Assembly (NCBI RefSeq): GCF_021596505.1
Contig: NZ_PJIZ01000010.1
Span: forward strand, 48,005-112,004
Direction: 5' to 3'
From: Nostoc sp. CMAA1605
Lineage (GTDB): Bacteria > Cyanobacteriota > Cyanobacteriia > Cyanobacteriales > Nostocaceae
DNA: 64,000 nt
Shown: piece after piece, positions 36,153-44,519 of the stretch
How the letters are laid out: every line of letters starts with the position of its first letter
Position numbering within the stretch: the first letter of the stretch is position 1
Position numbers and translations under genes: made by a program
The notes under the pieces: generated by a model
What the model was told of the DNA's origin: nothing
The model's input: only the letters and a program-made list of their open reading frames with translations
The model's database searches: none

Positions 36153-36672
36153 CTACACTAAACCAGCTTGAAAAATTTGGGTTGGGGTGAGGTTTAATTC
36201 AGGAAAGGTTTGGGAGATAATGCGTAGCCGCTCTGCGGCTTGTCGCCAGACATCGCACTCTTGAAACTTACTGATTTGGTATTCTCCATCCACTAAATTA
36301 CAGACAGAGATTGTTCGTTGTTTGGGACTACCGATAAAATTGCGCCCACCCAACGCAGCATAGTCTACAATCCAATATTCAGGGATACCCATCTCCTCAT
36401 AATCAGCATATTTTAAGTAGTAATCGTCCCGCCAGTTAGTTGAGACAACTTCAATTATCAAAGGTATTGTCGCACCTAAGCTAACGATAGATTCTTTTTT
36501 CCATAATGTTTCATTGACCAAATTTGCCTGATTTAGCACCAACACATCAGGAAAATAACCAGAATCTTTTTCCAGAGGTCTAACTATAGCTTGGTTGGGG
36601 ATAATATAGGGGAGGTTTAAGCGGTCAAATTCAACCGTGACTTTTCTAGCTATCCCTCTTATGTCACTTTCC
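36153..36672 (-). pseudogene. Uma2-family endonuclease remnant lacking its N-terminus
   Basis: The part from the first ATG (36545) is 130 residues: PLIIEVVSTNWRDDYYLKYADYEEMGIPEYWIVDY is the Uma2 core with E and D in place. In the same frame, upstream of that ATG, typical Uma2 sequence continues (RKVTVEFDRLNLPYIIPNQA, then SGYFPDVLVLNQ) back to about 36672, without any usable start codon and without the normal N-terminal block. I infer a 5'-truncated gene, the loss point being near 36672. Confidence 0.65.
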
Positions 36673-37113
36673 GGGAGGGCAATCGCTAGAAGCCCTATGA
36701 GGCAATCAATACAAGCTATTCTATTAGAAAAAAGTTGGTCTTGTATTTATTATTAGAAAATAATCGCGCAAACGCCTGTTATACAAAAGCTCTAGAATTC
36801 AGAAATGGCAAAAGTTTTCGGAGAGTGACAGAAGAGGGCTAAGTAAACACGCAAAATTAATTACAGTCATTGCGAGTGTTCGCGTCTCATTGGCACAACC
36901 TTTCGTAGATAAGAGAAGCGAAGTAATAGCTAATCGTCATTCATTTTGGTGCGTTACGGCTTACGCCTAGAACCCCTCTATACCTATACACTATTTTAGC
37001 TGGGTCAGGTCAGTAGCCTCTGTACTTCTGGAATTATAAAATAATGTAAAAATTTTTACTGGTTTTTTGATAATTAAAGATTAAAACATTTATTGTATAC
37101 ATGAAATTTGACT
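36673..37113. other. Gene-free stretch with degenerate repeats
   Basis: At 36869-36935 is a GTCATTGCGAG ... GAAGCGAAGTAATAG sequence, a degenerate form of the widespread GCGAAGCAATC intergenic repeat, followed at 36948-36970 by a TGCGTTACGGCTTACGCC repeat fragment. The last 90 bases are AT-rich and presumably carry the promoter of the five-gene conflict locus. Confidence 0.55.
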
Positions 37114-37458
37114 ATGAATACAAAACAAATTACGGAGTTTTCTCTGCAAGACGGAACAAAATTTTTAGCGGAGGTGGATGAGCCAGAGGATAGCAACTCC
37201 TTGGTGCGTGTTGCTAGAGCAGATACAGGACAAATGGTTGTTGAGGCGAAAAAGAAATTTGATGATGTACTAGAGCAAATACAACCTATAGCCTCAGCAA
37301 TTATCACTAAACTGAGTCAGCTAAAGACACCGGCTGATGAGGTGGAGGTGAAGTTTGGGATTAAGTTAAATGCTGCTGCGGGTGCGATTTTCACTTCTGT
37401 AGGTGGTGAAGCTAACTACGAAATCACCTTGAAATGGAAGCAAGACAAGGTTGAGTAA
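37114..37458 (+). CDS. Trypsin-co-occurring domain protein (Trypco1 / CU044_2847 type)
   Basis: 114 residues from the ATG at 37114 (a TTG two codons earlier is also in frame). The C-terminal half, DEVEVKFGIKLNAAAGAIFTSVGGEANYEITLKW, is the characteristic block of the small domain repeatedly found next to trypsin-like proteases in bacterial conflict systems. It is first in a row of five closely spaced genes and ends three bases before the protease, which fits a partner or regulator of the protease. Function otherwise unknown. Confidence 0.82.
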   Translation: MNTKQITEFSLQDGTKFLAEVDEPEDSNSLVRVARADTGQMVVEAKKKFDDVLEQIQPIASAIITKLSQLKTPADEVEVKFGIKLNAAAGAIFTSVGGEANYEITLKWKQDKVE

Positions 37459-37461
37459 GAG

Positions 37462-38346
37462 ATGGTGGTGAGTACAGAAAATTATATTCAATCTTTGAGG
37501 TCAGCGATCGCCCGGATTTTTCATACTCACGGTGCGGTTGTTGGGGTGGGTTTTTTAGTCTCTGGGCGCAGTGGCAATTATATGATGACTTGCGCTCATG
37601 TTGTGGCTGCGGCTTTGTCTTTACCAGAGGACACAGTTGCAGTTCCTAGTGACGATATCTATTTAGATTTTCCTCTGATTGCACCAGGAGAAAAATTCCC
37701 GGCTCAAGTTATTTTCTGGAGAGAAGTCGGTAATTTATCCGCCTGTGAAGATGTTGCGGGACTACGAATCAAAGCGCAGTTACCGCCAGGAAGCCAAGCC
37801 ATTAAACTCATCCCCACAGATAATATGTGGGGACACAGTTTCCGTACTTTCGGTTTTCCTCAAGGACACAATGATGGCGTTTGGGGGACGGGTTTGTTGC
37901 GAGACAGTCAAGGAAAGGGATGGGTACAAATCGAAGATAGTAAGGTGACTGGTTACAGAGTAGAACTTGGCTTTAGTGGTGCGCCGGTATGGGATGAAAA
38001 CTTGGGTAGGGTGGTGGGAATGGTGGTAGCAGCAGAGAAAAAGCGCGTAGATATCAAAACGGCTTTTATGATTCCCACGGATATCTTAATGCAAGCTTGG
38101 AATGAAATTACCCCATCTGTATTGTCAAATGCAGGTATCCAGACTCACAGCAGCCGAGTACAACAACTGAAAATCAAAACCTTGCAACAACGTTTTGAGG
38201 CTCTAAGTAGTGACTATGAAGCAGCTTATAACCAACTTAACTATACACTCAGCGCAGGCGATCGCAATCTCATCCAACGTCAAATCAACACTATCTTACT
38301 AGACCTGGAGCAAGTACAAAGCGAACTTGATGCGATCAGTCTTTAA
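37462..38346 (+). CDS. Trypsin-like serine protease with C-terminal helical adaptor
   Basis: 294 residues without signal peptide, so cytoplasmic. The chymotrypsin-fold triad is visible as H46 (TCAHVVAAA), D97 (CEDVAGLRI) and S172 (GFSGAPVW). Residues about 235-292 form a helical hairpin (KTLQQRFEALSSDYEAAYNQL then LIQRQINTILLDLEQVQSEL), which resembles effector-associated domains (EAD) that couple effectors to NTPases. The next protein begins with a similar hairpin. Likely an effector protease switched on by the downstream NTPases. Confidence 0.88.
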   Translation: MVVSTENYIQSLRSAIARIFHTHGAVVGVGFLVSGRSGNYMMTCAHVVAAALSLPEDTVAVPSDDIYLDFPLIAPGEKFPAQVIFWREVGNLSACEDVAGLRIKAQLPPGSQAIKLIPTDNMWGHSFRTFGFPQGHNDGVWGTGLLRDSQGKGWVQIEDSKVTGYRVELGFSGAPVWDENLGRVVGMVVAAEKKRVDIKTAFMIPTDILMQAWNEITPSVLSNAGIQTHSSRVQQLKIKTLQQRFEALSSDYEAAYNQLNYTLSAGDRNLIQRQINTILLDLEQVQSELDAISL

Positions 38347-38363
38347 TTTACTACCTCAATCCT

Positions 38364-40028
38364 ATGACAAATTCTGGCGATTTACGTAAGAAGCATCTAC
38401 AACAACTAATAGCCCATTTAACAACTGAAATTGAAATCATTAGTCAACAAAGATTGCAAACTCTAGATGATGTTGCAAAAAATAAATTGCAAAGGCAACT
38501 AGATGATAAATTTCAAGAACTAGAAACAGCAGAATCTGAGTTAGAACAACTAAATCCAGAAGCCGGCGAAGAAGTTGAGCTAGATAAAATTCCTTTTACT
38601 AATCGTGATGCCGCAATTAGGGAAATTACCGCCCTAAATTCTCCTCCCTATCGCCTAGTTATAGCCCCTGAAGGCTACGGAAAAACAGAATTTCTCAAAC
38701 AAATTCAAAAGCGATTTCAAGAATTACAATGGTGTTGTGCTTATGCTGCCATATCTAGTTATGACAGTATTACAGAATTAGAAAAAAGATTAGCGATCGC
38801 ACTGCAACTGACTTCCCCAGCCGGATATGAATTAAATTCTGGCGAACGGTTAGATTTACTATTACGTAAAGCCTGGTCTAAATGGCAATTACAAGATAAA
38901 GATAAAAAAGGTATTGTACTATTAATTGATTTAGATGGTAGCCCTCCTAGTAAACAACGTTTAAATGAAATATTTCATGATTTAAAAGAATTTGCTTGGA
39001 GAATTCAAGAATCCCTGAAAGAATTCCAGTTTTTTAAGGATAATTCTCGCCGGTTGCGAGTTGTGATTGCGGCTCGTTGTTTGACTGATATTCCTTTAGA
39101 GCGAATTTTTGCTAAATTACCACTTTCTCCGTTTAACTGGGAAGTCATTCAAGATACAGCCACAAAATATCTCAAACCAATTGAGATGACCTCAGAAAGT
39201 ATTGCATTGTTAGCCAGTCATTTACTGTATTTAACTGGTGGTCATCCAGGCGGAATTGCTGAAGCATTAAAAGTTTATCGTAGTGGTGGTTACACTGTTA
39301 ATTGGTTTTTAACTAGTTATGGTCATCAATTATGGGAAAAAATTCTTAAAAAATGTCGAGACCAGATTAGAGAAAGTTTGACCAGAGAAAATAGTCATCT
39401 ATATGAATCAATTGAAAAATTAAGTATATTTCCTATTATTAATAGCACCTGGATATTAAAGGAAGCCATTAATAGATTTCAACTACCTTTTATTGATGAT
39501 AGTTTTAAATTAAATACCGAATTAACCAAAACATCTATTTTCACTCGTGATAAAACAGTCATCAAAGATGGGATGACACGACGATTATTAGTAATTGGAC
39601 TGCTAAAGGAAAGTTCGCCAGAACATTTTCAGAATATGTGTTGTCAAGCGGCTGATATCTGCTGGGAATATATCCATCAGCTAAAAGCTAAAAATGATTC
39701 TGGCAATGCGGGGATTTGGTCGATGCAATATTTTTTTCAAAAGCTTCAGCAACACGCTGGCTTTATTAATTGTGGCAATCATAGTCTCGCTTATAGACAA
39801 GAACTTCGCGAAAATTTCTTTGCAGAAACCGTTGAGGAAACTATTGGTATATTCCACAATACAGACCGCGAGCAAATTCATGAGTTTTTATCAACGTTAA
39901 AGTCTGAAATTGAACAAGATTGGGAATTTCAATTTCTTGTCAACTACTATCTACACAACGATGAATATAATGACATACCCTATAGAAATTTAATTCAGAA
40001 ACTAGATGAAGCGATTGAAAATAACTGA
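38364..40028 (+). CDS. EAD-like helical hairpin fused to a P-loop NTPase
   Basis: 554 residues. Residues 8-63 form a helical hairpin (KKHLQQLIAHLTTEIEII and KLQRQLDDKFQELETAESEL) similar to the protease C-terminus. The NTPase core follows: Walker A APEGYGKTE at 101-109 and Walker B VLLIDLDG at 185-192, then a helical region with LTGGHPGGIAEAL (near 290), as in STAND ATPases, and a helical C-terminus of unknown type. It probably links signal sensing to the protease by homotypic adaptor contact. The start is 17 bp after the protease. Confidence 0.82.
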   Translation: MTNSGDLRKKHLQQLIAHLTTEIEIISQQRLQTLDDVAKNKLQRQLDDKFQELETAESELEQLNPEAGEEVELDKIPFTNRDAAIREITALNSPPYRLVIAPEGYGKTEFLKQIQKRFQELQWCCAYAAISSYDSITELEKRLAIALQLTSPAGYELNSGERLDLLLRKAWSKWQLQDKDKKGIVLLIDLDGSPPSKQRLNEIFHDLKEFAWRIQESLKEFQFFKDNSRRLRVVIAARCLTDIPLERIFAKLPLSPFNWEVIQDTATKYLKPIEMTSESIALLASHLLYLTGGHPGGIAEALKVYRSGGYTVNWFLTSYGHQLWEKILKKCRDQIRESLTRENSHLYESIEKLSIFPIINSTWILKEAINRFQLPFIDDSFKLNTELTKTSIFTRDKTVIKDGMTRRLLVIGLLKESSPEHFQNMCCQAADICWEYIHQLKAKNDSGNAGIWSMQYFFQKLQQHAGFINCGNHSLAYRQELRENFFAETVEETIGIFHNTDREQIHEFLSTLKSEIEQDWEFQFLVNYYLHNDEYNDIPYRNLIQKLDEAIENN

Positions 40029-40042
40029 TTCAGGAGTTGATC

Positions 40043-42817
40043 ATGTCTGGACTAGATAAATTAGAATTTGTTGGTCGTGAAGAACAACTCAAACGGATTA
40101 TTTCTCTGGTGCAAGCTGTTGAGAAACAACATATAATTTTAGTGGAAGGTAGGGGCGGTATTGGGAAAACTTGGTTACTCCATGAATTAAAATCTCGCCT
40201 ACATCAATGTGACATTGGCACAAGTGAAATCATAGATTGTGATATTCCTGTCTTTAAGGATGCAGGAGATTTATGTACACAAGTTGCCAAACAACTATAC
40301 GATAACACCTATCAAGAATGGTTACTCCGGTTAAAACGACTCAGGGAAGATGAAAACCGTCTGAGTAAAATCGCCTATGAACAAGAACGCCAACAATTAG
40401 AAAAGTTCTTAGTCGATGCTATTAACCGCAAATCCCAACAACAGAAAATTGTATTTCTCGTTGATACAATTGAAAAATTAGGACAACCAGAGACGAGAGA
40501 AGATGCTTGGAAATATATTAGTGATTTATGTCAGCAATTAGACAACGCCGTATTTATTTTAGCTGGTCGTCCTAGTATTGCCCATCAAATTTTAGCAATT
40601 AATTCACCTACAGATAATTTCACCTATTTAGAGTTAAATGAATTTACCCATGAGGATGTGCAAACATACATTCTTTCTAAAGAAGAACAGCTACATTTCA
40701 CCCTTGAAGAAAACCTAGTCAAAAAGATTGTCATGCTTTCGGGTGGCAGTCCCATTATGATTGAATTTGGCGTAGAGTATGCTTATCGCCAAGTTATTCC
40801 AGATTGGTTAGAAACGGAAGATGTGGAAACTATCCCCAGTAGGTTGCAAAAAACTGGTGGATTTGAAGCGGAGATGGTGCGACATATTACACAGTTGCGG
40901 ACATCAATGGATAGACTGACTCTCATACTTTCCAGGATTCACCCATTAAATAGTTATGATATTGCTAACTTATTAGAATTATCTCAAGACGAGGCTGAAA
41001 GATTATTTATTGATGCTCAAAGTTATTTCTTTATTAAACCAGTCATGGGTGGTTCTCAAATATCATTACATGATATTGTCCGAGACTTAGTAAATAAATA
41101 TGTCTGGCCGGATATTGACCCTGATAGAGAGTGGAGAAAACGCGATAGTCGGCTTGCGGCTAAATATTTTGAGCAGCAAGATTATGAATTAGGCCCCCAA
41201 AAAAGAACATTAGAGATACAACGAATCTCTGATCATTCTCAGCAAGCGGCTAATCTGGATTTCTTAATTGAAGAGATTAAACAACTGCGAGAATTTAAGA
41301 CTAGACAATGGCTGTGGAATGCTTTATACGCAAACCCCCAAACAGGATTTGAAACTTGGTATACAGTAACTGATAGGATACGCAGTCAATCTAAGAAGTT
41401 TAGCTTGGTGAATCAGTTATTAGGGATTGCCAAACAATTTGAAGCAGAATTACATCCCGATCAAATCATGAAGTTGAAAATTTTTGAGTCACGGATTGTT
41501 CATGCTTTACAAGATAAAAATGCTACCAAAAATGAAGTAGAAAAGTTAGAGGTGATGTTAGCTCAACAGTCTGCTGATTCTGTGCATCAAGCAGATATTT
41601 GTAATGTTTTGGGGATGTTAAATGCTAAATTGCATCTCTATAATGATGCTTTAAAATATCAGCAAAAGTGTTTATCTCTAGTTTTAGATAGAAAATTATC
41701 AGCCGTAGTTCCCAATGTCGCTAACCAAGTTGGTTATCTGTATCGTCAACTGAATAATTATCAAGCCGCCGAGGAATTTTACAAACTCGGTTGGGATGCA
41801 GCAATGGAAATTGAATCTCCCAATAAAGGTTTAACTCAAGTCATGGCTAGTATTCAAAATAACTTGGGATATCTCTACGGAATTCAAAAAAATTACATCA
41901 AAGCAGAACAGTGTTTTAAAGCTGCTATTGATATGTGGACAAGTGTAGAGACGGAACGAGAAATTGCTAATGCTGAAATCGCCTCTGCTACTATTTGGCG
42001 GAATGAGGGGAATTATTTAAAAGCTCAAAACCTACTAGAACGAGCCTTAAGCCGTTGTGACAGTGAAGAAAACGACAATCGGCTTTTGTGTAGAGGATAC
42101 TTTCAATTAGGTTTAAATCAATGGTTTAGTGCTGAGGTAGAAAATCCAGCAATTTGGGATGTGACTCAGGTAAAGTGGGATATGAACTTGCTGAGTTTAG
42201 CTCAAGATGCTTTAGAAAAAAGCCTCAAACTAGCCGAGAAATACGGTATTGAAGAAGAATTACCAGGAATTTTACATCAAACTGCTAGTGTCTATTGGCA
42301 TCTAGGGTTTCAAAACAGCGATCGCACTCTACAAGCACAAGCTCTCAAACTCAACGATCGCTCCTACAATACGAGTCTAGAATACAATGATATTCACTAC
42401 GCCATCGATAGTCTAGTCGGTAAAGCAGAATTTGATTATTATGCCACAACCTATGAGAAGATTGCTGATTATGCTAAAGAATTAGGCGATCGCTTCCCAT
42501 CCTATGAAAATGTTCATGGACTATATTTTGGTCGAATATTACGCATAGAAGGTGATGTCGCCTTTCAACAAACAAACTACGACATTGCTTTTAGTAAATA
42601 TGCTCAAGGTATACCTAAAATTTTTGGGGATGGAGGCTTTGGCCCCTATTCAATTCAACATGAATTAAATCTACTCCAAAATAAAATCGCACGCCTACCC
42701 ATTGAACTTGCTAAAACTCTCATCCAGCAACTTAAATCCCAATGGCAAGATATTAAAGCACTTAAAGAATGGTGCGATCAACAAATGTTTCTCACTAGAA
42801 TCCGTGCAAACAAATAG
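40043..42817 (+). CDS. STAND NTPase with C-terminal TPR-like repeats
   Basis: 924 residues from the ATG at 40043, which has AGGAG (40032-40036) at good spacing. Walker A EGRGGIGKT is at 35-43, Walker B IVFLVDTIEKL at about 136-146, and a GGSP-type motif (LSGGSPIMIEFG) near 233, as in NB-ARC/STAND switches. Residues about 490-720 contain TPR-like units (ALKYQQKCLSLV, NYQAAEEFYKLGWDAA, NYIKAEQCFKAAIDMW). Such proteins sense a ligand with the repeat domain and oligomerise. Fourth gene of the five-gene locus. Confidence 0.85.
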   Translation: MSGLDKLEFVGREEQLKRIISLVQAVEKQHIILVEGRGGIGKTWLLHELKSRLHQCDIGTSEIIDCDIPVFKDAGDLCTQVAKQLYDNTYQEWLLRLKRLREDENRLSKIAYEQERQQLEKFLVDAINRKSQQQKIVFLVDTIEKLGQPETREDAWKYISDLCQQLDNAVFILAGRPSIAHQILAINSPTDNFTYLELNEFTHEDVQTYILSKEEQLHFTLEENLVKKIVMLSGGSPIMIEFGVEYAYRQVIPDWLETEDVETIPSRLQKTGGFEAEMVRHITQLRTSMDRLTLILSRIHPLNSYDIANLLELSQDEAERLFIDAQSYFFIKPVMGGSQISLHDIVRDLVNKYVWPDIDPDREWRKRDSRLAAKYFEQQDYELGPQKRTLEIQRISDHSQQAANLDFLIEEIKQLREFKTRQWLWNALYANPQTGFETWYTVTDRIRSQSKKFSLVNQLLGIAKQFEAELHPDQIMKLKIFESRIVHALQDKNATKNEVEKLEVMLAQQSADSVHQADICNVLGMLNAKLHLYNDALKYQQKCLSLVLDRKLSAVVPNVANQVGYLYRQLNNYQAAEEFYKLGWDAAMEIESPNKGLTQVMASIQNNLGYLYGIQKNYIKAEQCFKAAIDMWTSVETEREIANAEIASATIWRNEGNYLKAQNLLERALSRCDSEENDNRLLCRGYFQLGLNQWFSAEVENPAIWDVTQVKWDMNLLSLAQDALEKSLKLAEKYGIEEELPGILHQTASVYWHLGFQNSDRTLQAQALKLNDRSYNTSLEYNDIHYAIDSLVGKAEFDYYATTYEKIADYAKELGDRFPSYENVHGLYFGRILRIEGDVAFQQTNYDIAFSKYAQGIPKIFGDGGFGPYSIQHELNLLQNKIARLPIELAKTLIQQLKSQWQDIKALKEWCDQQMFLTRIRANK

Positions 42818-42827
42818 CCATCTTCTC

Positions 42828-44315
42828 ATGCTTAGTCAAACAATTGAACCACCCAAAATTTTAGTTTCTCTTGATACTAACAACACCCCAACTGGACAAT
42901 GCGACTGTGATGGCGGAGACTGTGCTTGTGATTTATCTCCTTTAGCAGTGTTACCATCTGATATCAAATCATCTCCAGCAATGTTTGATAAATTTGTGAG
43001 AGTTCCCAACTCACAAATCATGAATTTAGATGATAGTTATTCTATCTGTTATGATAGTCATCATCAATTAGCAGTTTTAAATAAATCAGCCTTAAATTTA
43101 TTAACAAGCTTTACCAATCCCCATAACTTACAAGACATCGCTCTAGATTATCCTGATATTGAATTAATAACCTTACAGCAAGCTATCCAAAAACTATCTC
43201 AAGCCCGTTTAATCATCCCTGAAAATTACTCATGGCAACTTAACGAAATCCCTGATACTTTAACAGCATGGTTACATATCACTGACCGTTGTAACTTAAG
43301 GTGTGACTACTGTTATCTGCCTCATTTACCAACAGATATGTCACCCGATATAGGCAAAGCAGCCATAGAGTCTACATTTCGTTCTGCCACTTTAAATAAT
43401 TACCGTCGCGTCAGACTCAAATATGCAGGTGGAGAAGCATTACTATGTCCTACGTTGATTCAACATCTCCATTTGTACGCTCAATATCTCAGCCAAGAAA
43501 CAGATATCGCCTTAGATGGGGTTGTTCTCAGCAACGGCACATTAATTACACCTAAAATTATCGAAATGCTGCAAAAATTAAACCTGCGGCTGATGATTTC
43601 ACTAGATGGATTATCCAACTTCCACGACAGTCAACGCTGTTATGCAAGTGGTAAAGGTTCATTTTCAGACGTTGAACGAGGAATTAAAATCGCGTTGCAA
43701 AATGGTCTGACTCCCGATATTTCCATTACAGTTAGTGGTAGGAATGCAGCCGGATTACCTGCCTTAATGGCATGGATATTAGAATATGATTTACCCTTTA
43801 GTTTAAATTTTTATCGAAAAAACGAACTCTCAGCTAATTACCAAGACTTGCAACTAGAAGAATCTCAAATTATTGAGGGAATGTTAGCAGCATTCCAAGT
43901 AATTGAATCGCAATTACCCCATCGGAGTTTACTAGGTTCATTAATTGACCGTGCCAACTTAGCATCGCCTCATAAACGTACCTGTGGAGTTGGACAAAGC
44001 TATCTCGTCTTTGATTACAAAGGACAAATTGCTAAATGCCAAATGCAACTACATAAAACTATATCCTCAGTTGACAATCCAGACCCTTTAAGTGTGATAC
44101 GACAAGATAAAATCGGTATTCAGAATTTATCTGTCGAAGAAAAAGAAGGCTGTCGTACCTGTGAATGGAAATATTGGTGTACAGGTGGTTGTCCTTTAGC
44201 AACATTTAAAGCCACAGGTCGTTATGATATTCAATCCCCAAATTGCAATATTTACAAAGCACTATATCCTGAAGCTGTACGGCTAGAAGGCTTACGCTTG
44301 ATCAAATATAGCTAA
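42828..44315 (+). CDS. Radical SAM/SPASM peptide-maturase-like enzyme
   Basis: 495 residues from the ATG at 42828; a longer frame back to 42702 overlaps the STAND gene and was rejected. The radical SAM cluster is C155-x3-C159-x2-C162 (CNLRCDYCY), with YAGGEALL and VLSNGTLI following. The C-terminal SPASM cysteines are C386, C404, C442, C445, C451, C455 and C473. These enzymes usually modify ribosomal peptides. Unusually, residues 25-34 carry four cysteines among D and G (CDCDGGDCAC). No precursor peptide gene was recognised nearby. Last gene of the five-gene locus. Confidence 0.88.
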   Translation: MLSQTIEPPKILVSLDTNNTPTGQCDCDGGDCACDLSPLAVLPSDIKSSPAMFDKFVRVPNSQIMNLDDSYSICYDSHHQLAVLNKSALNLLTSFTNPHNLQDIALDYPDIELITLQQAIQKLSQARLIIPENYSWQLNEIPDTLTAWLHITDRCNLRCDYCYLPHLPTDMSPDIGKAAIESTFRSATLNNYRRVRLKYAGGEALLCPTLIQHLHLYAQYLSQETDIALDGVVLSNGTLITPKIIEMLQKLNLRLMISLDGLSNFHDSQRCYASGKGSFSDVERGIKIALQNGLTPDISITVSGRNAAGLPALMAWILEYDLPFSLNFYRKNELSANYQDLQLEESQIIEGMLAAFQVIESQLPHRSLLGSLIDRANLASPHKRTCGVGQSYLVFDYKGQIAKCQMQLHKTISSVDNPDPLSVIRQDKIGIQNLSVEEKEGCRTCEWKYWCTGGCPLATFKATGRYDIQSPNCNIYKALYPEAVRLEGLRLIKYS

Positions 44316-44323
44316 GGGGGGAA

Positions 44324-44362
44324 GTAATGAGTAATGAGTAATGAGTAATGAGTAATGAGTGC
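44324..44362. repeat. TAATGAG heptamer array
   Basis: Five units of TAATGAG (last one GAGTGCTGA) begin nine bases after the stop codon of the radical SAM gene. Confidence 0.85.
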
Positions 44363-44399
44363 TGACTAAGGGACTTCTAGATAAAAAAATATCCAAACT

Positions 44400-44464
44400 G
44401 TAGGGTGCGTCAGTGCGAGAAAAACTGACTATACCAAAAGATTATTCATACTGACGCACCCTAC
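44400..44464. repeat. 65-bp palindromic element with 15-bp perfect ends
   Basis: GTAGGGTGCGTCAGT (44400-44414) is an exact reverse complement of ACTGACGCACCCTAC (44450-44464). The 35-bp interior (GCGAGAAAAACTGACTAT...) is non-coding. It is a member of a GGGTGCGTCA palindrome family I recall from cyanobacterial genomes. It lies between the radical SAM gene and the convergent amylase gene and could also end transcription. Confidence 0.8.
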
Positions 44465-44519
44465 TAAGCTGTTTATTTGGGATAATTTATTTTTTGGTGT
44501 TCCCCTTATTGACTATTGA

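Noticed and set aside
42702..42827. Longer N-terminus for the radical SAM protein
   Set aside because: It would overlap the STAND gene by over 100 bp, and the added residues are the shadow of that gene.
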